The notes beneath the pieces were generated by a model, which ran no database searches, had not been told where the DNA came from, and saw only the letters and a program-made list of their open reading frames with translations. DNA of 14,401 bases from Helicobacteraceae bacterium (GTDB lineage Bacteria > Campylobacterota > Campylobacteria > Campylobacterales > SZUA-545), in NCBI GenBank assembly GCA_031273735.1, contig JAISRI010000028.1, forward strand, positions 1 to 14,401, given 5' to 3'. Made by a program: the position numbers and the translations under genes. Shown one piece after another: positions 11,545-14,401 of this stretch. The first letter of the stretch is position 1. The number at the start of each line of letters is the position of its first letter.

Positions 11545-14401
11545 TTATCTTATATTTGCCACTTCGGTAATACGCTTAATATGGTTTTCATAAGAGTTTC
11601 GTATACGCCCATAACTTCTGAAGAGTATAAAAGCGCTCGCGACTATAAACAAAAACCATATAAAGTAATTTTCGATCGAGATGGCAATTATGAATCCTAT
11701 AAAGACGAATATTTCGCCAACAATGGACGATCTGTTAGGTAGCCAATCAATAATTTCTACGTCTTCGGCGATCCATTTAGTCTTTAGATTGCGCAGATTA
11801 TTTAGATACGCTCGTAGTTGTCCCATATTAATGGTATTTATTATAGCTCTTTCATTATGCGGGTCTTCTACAAAATATATAGCCGAAAGCAGTTTTTTAT
11901 AGTTTTTACGAGCGTAATCGTCTTTTAATAGGCGCGAAACGTAAAGATAGTCGTTAATATCCACAACAAAACTTTTATTTGCAATAAGGTTTTTAATAGC
12001 TTCTTTGTTTTTCATAGCTTCTTTGCCATACTTAACGTAAAGAACGTTCGAAATCTTATGCTCCGCGCATAGTTTAAACTGCTCATAAAGTTGTTCGCTT
12101 GCGGAAGAGCTATGATTTTCTAAAGCGTTTATGAGAAAAAGCGGCTCGAAACAATCCTTAAACGCCTCTTGAAACTCTTGTTTTGTAATGGTCTTTTCAA
12201 GCTCTCGCTTAAAATGCGACTCTGATAGCGTAAAGAGATCGTTAGTCCAAAAAGCCTTTTTGCCGTTTTTTATCGCGTTGGATAGTCTCGCGTCGTTTTC
12301 AAGGGCTATCGCGAATGAAAACGTTTGCATATTTTTCATATACAAGAGTTTGGTTCCGTTAGCGAAGTTGTAGTTATCTAAGGCGCGGGCAAACTCTAGC
12401 GTTAGAAAACCCGCTTTTTTGATGGCGTTAAAGGTTTTGCAGGTCTTAAACCAAATATCGCAGTTTAGGATTGTAGGAGGTTTGGACAGAATACTAAACT
12501 CCTCTGGAAAGTAGCAGTCGTTTTGTCTTTTTGTATAGTTTTGTATGGTCTGTCTAATCTCTTTTTGGGTAAAGAGTTTGCCTGCGGTTTTGAGATCGTA
12601 GTAGTGCCTTAAACCTTCGCTATAGACGCTTAAAGGGGTATCGACGACTTTATCTCTGATTTCGTTTGGCAGATACTCGGTAAGCTCCTCTTTCTTAAGA
12701 AGCCTAACTTTCCAATTCCCGCAGTGAAACTTTAATATAGAGATTATCTTTTCATAAAAATCGACGGGTAGCAGATACTCCTCTTTATTGGTTAGCAGAT
12801 CGCAAGCCAATAGCAACCGTTCCGCGCCTTTCTCGTAATCTCTCTCGTCGCTTACGCCAAGATATTCGGGAGATAATAAGATATTTAATATCAGTTCGTC
12901 AAGTTCGCCGTTTTTATTATCGCTAATCGATTCGCCGCTATCTAATAACGCTCGATCTACAAACTCGTAGGCGTTATGATCCCTATCGTTGCTCCTATCT
13001 ATTTTCCTTGTCGCTTTCAGAAACGTATTATGGGCGGTTAATAACGCCCCTTCGCAAATAGCTTCTATCATCTCTTTATCGTCGTTTGTCTCTTGTTTGC
13101 AAAAGATAGCGACGTTCTTTAATGTAATCAAACGTCCCATAAAGACAAATTGCGGTTGTTCCGTAAAAGAGTATAACGCTTCGGCTAAAGCTAGATCGCC
13201 GCCGAAGCGTTTGTTATCTATGTGTTTAGTTACGCATAGATCTATCTTTTGAGCCTCATTTAACCGATCTAAGCGAGCTAACCATAGTTTTAGGTATCCT
13301 CTCATAAGATGAGCCTTTACGACCTCCCAAGCCTTTTTATCGGTAGAGGCAAAGGCTAAAACCTCCCCAATACTCTCGTATTCGACGTTGTTTATCTTGT
13401 AGCTTTCAAAGTTTTGCTTTCGCGCCCGTTCTCTATAAACGGTAATGTTCCGTTCTCCTTTAAGATAGCGTTTAACCTCGCTATAAGACCAACGCTTTTT
13501 AGGATCGCGGGTTAATAAGCCCTCTATTAGCGTTCTATAAGGTTCGTTTATCGTCTTATCAAGCTCTATGTCCTTTGTGATAAGGCTATGCATAACGATA
13601 GCTTCTGGAATGTTTTCAAAAGGGTGTTTGTCGCATAAAAGCTCGTAGATAATCATTCCCAAAGCCCACCAATCGACCTCTTTTCCGATAACGCCGCTAA
13701 AGGATTCTGGAGCGAAGTAGATTCTTGTTCCGCTCTTAGTGGTCATCTTTTTTGTCATATCCTCGTCTATCATCGAGGATATGCCAAAGTCGGTTAAAAC
13801 CAGATCAAGAGGGTTTTCCGAACGAACTAGAACGTTTGGAGGTTTTAGATCGCGGTGGATTATCTGGTTATTGTGTAAGAGGTCTAGTATATCGGCAATC
13901 TCTTCTATAACGCGAAAGAGCTTCTCGTTATCGTTTTTATCGATCTTGTAGTCTTTTAACGATCCTAGCCTCGCATACTCTTGTATCTCATACCAACGCC
14001 CGCTCTTTTCGTCTTGATCGATAGCGTCTATGCCTATGAGATGTTCGGGGTATTTGCTCGATAGCTCTATCGTTTTATCGGATATTCTTTGATTTGGTTT
14101 TATGCCGTAGCGGTAGAGTTTTAAGATGCGATCTATGTCGGTATTGTTTTTTTTGATTAAAAAGACGTCGGCTTCCGCTCCAGCTACGGGTAATTGACGA
14201 ATGATTTGATAGTCGAGGAAAAAGGCGAGGGGAGTTAAATCTATTTGCGTTAAACGGGCGTTATCGATTGAGGTTTGTTTTGAGCTAAGATTGTTATCGA
14301 TTTGCGTTAAACGAGCGTTATCGATTGAGGTTTGAGAGAGATCGAGCGTCGTTTCGGGTATGTCTAAGGTTGTCGCGGAGGCGCTAAAATCGTCGTTTAG
14401 G
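11545..14401 (-). CDS. Eukaryotic-like Ser/Thr protein kinase with C-terminal membrane anchor (5' end beyond window)
   Basis: The frame stays open from the stop at 11545-11547 to the window edge, so at least 951 residues are visible and the true start lies beyond 14401; the Met at 13773 (residue 210) is internal, within the kinase domain. Residues 1-60 are a Ser/Thr/Asp-rich linker with a repeated 19-residue unit. The kinase domain (about 62-325) has a degenerate Gly loop (LPVAGAEADVF, 70-80), a candidate ATP lysine K94 (RILKLYR), HRDLKPPN (182-189), DFG (204-206) and an APE/VDWWALGMIIYEL stretch, so it is probably active. About 330-890 is a long charged region with no domain I know. Two hydrophobic segments near the C-terminus (about 893-931) suggest a membrane anchor. 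The stop overlaps the ribosome site of the aldo/keto reductase gene. Scarcity of CGATCG suggests foreign origin. Confidence 0.88.
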   Translation of the reverse strand, partial: LNDDFSASATTLDIPETTLDLSQTSIDNARLTQIDNNLSSKQTSIDNARLTQIDLTPLAFFLDYQIIRQLPVAGAEADVFLIKKNNTDIDRILKLYRYGIKPNQRISDKTIELSSKYPEHLIGIDAIDQDEKSGRWYEIQEYARLGSLKDYKIDKNDNEKLFRVIEEIADILDLLHNNQIIHRDLKPPNVLVRSENPLDLVLTDFGISSMIDEDMTKKMTTKSGTRIYFAPESFSGVIGKEVDWWALGMIIYELLCDKHPFENIPEAIVMHSLITKDIELDKTINEPYRTLIEGLLTRDPKKRWSYSEVKRYLKGERNITVYRERARKQNFESYKINNVEYESIGEVLAFASTDKKAWEVVKAHLMRGYLKLWLARLDRLNEAQKIDLCVTKHIDNKRFGGDLALAEALYSFTEQPQFVFMGRLITLKNVAIFCKQETNDDKEMIEAICEGALLTAHNTFLKATRKIDRSNDRDHNAYEFVDRALLDSGESISDNKNGELDELILNILLSPEYLGVSDERDYEKGAERLLLACDLLTNKEEYLLPVDFYEKIISILKFHCGNWKVRLLKKEELTEYLPNEIRDKVVDTPLSVYSEGLRHYYDLKTAGKLFTQKEIRQTIQNYTKRQNDCYFPEEFSILSKPPTILNCDIWFKTCKTFNAIKKAGFLTLEFARALDNYNFANGTKLLYMKNMQTFSFAIALENDARLSNAIKNGKKAFWTNDLFTLSESHFKRELEKTITKQEFQEAFKDCFEPLFLINALENHSSSASEQLYEQFKLCAEHKISNVLYVKYGKEAMKNKEAIKNLIANKSFVVDINDYLYVSRLLKDDYARKNYKKLLSAIYFVEDPHNERAIINTINMGQLRAYLNNLRNLKTKWIAEDVEIIDWLPNRSSIVGEIFVFIGFIIAISIENYFIWFLFIVASAFILFRSYGRIRNSYENHIKRITEVANIR
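14243..14334. repeat. Tandem 57-bp direct repeat coding for 19-residue units
   Basis: The 35 bases at 14243-14277 recur at 14300-14334 with one difference (G14257/A14314), giving an exact 57-base period, or 19 codons. Both copies encode QTSIDNARLTQID in the linker before the kinase domain. More copies may lie beyond the window. Confidence 0.85.

Noticed and set aside
11545..13773. A kinase-like protein starting at the Met of 13773
   Set aside because: The frame is open upstream to the window edge and encodes HRDLKPPN and DFG before that Met, so the start is internal.

Overview
The window most likely comes from a member of the Campylobacterota (Epsilonproteobacteria). Two gene orders match what I recall from Campylobacter jejuni: modA, a TOBE protein, modB, modC; and mobB, fbp, a small Cys-rich protein. 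No search was possible, so the assignment rests on gene order and recognisable families. The DNA is unusually rich in CGATCG (about 40 copies by eye in 14.4 kb), a genomic signature resembling the cyanobacterial HIP1 motif.

Layout. Positions 1-372 hold no intact gene: a GC-rich inverted repeat (1-144) and the first ~40 codons of a decayed IS1595-like transposase (184-315). On the minus strand, 373-3419 carries a small DNA-binding-like zinc-finger protein, a GH5 glycoside hydrolase lipoprotein and purU, the last two coupled by an ATGA overlap. A tRNA-Arg(CCG) follows at 3492-3568 (minus). On the plus strand, 3691-6113 is a tight four-gene operon: a DUF2156 protein, mobB, fbp and a conserved Cys-rich small protein. 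A 448-base convergent gap (6114-6561) holds three hairpins and no gene. On the minus strand, 6562-10073 is a molybdate block: modE, then modA, a TOBE protein, modB and modC with overlapping ends. Beyond it, also minus, are a nifT-like gene, an aldo/keto reductase and a long eukaryotic-like Ser/Thr kinase that runs off the window end (11545-14401+).

How the genes fit together. Three units point to molybdenum use: MobB (bis-MGD cofactor), ModABC with its TOBE protein and ModE (uptake and Mo sensing), and NifT (usually in nitrogenase operons). A nitrogen-fixing host is a reasonable inference, but no nifHDK is visible. PurU and FBPase are housekeeping. The GH5 lipoprotein suggests contact with plant or microbial beta-glucans, as in a gut or sediment habitat. 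The kinase gene is almost free of the CGATCG word and AT-richer than its neighbours, which suggests recent acquisition; it is the least explained gene here.
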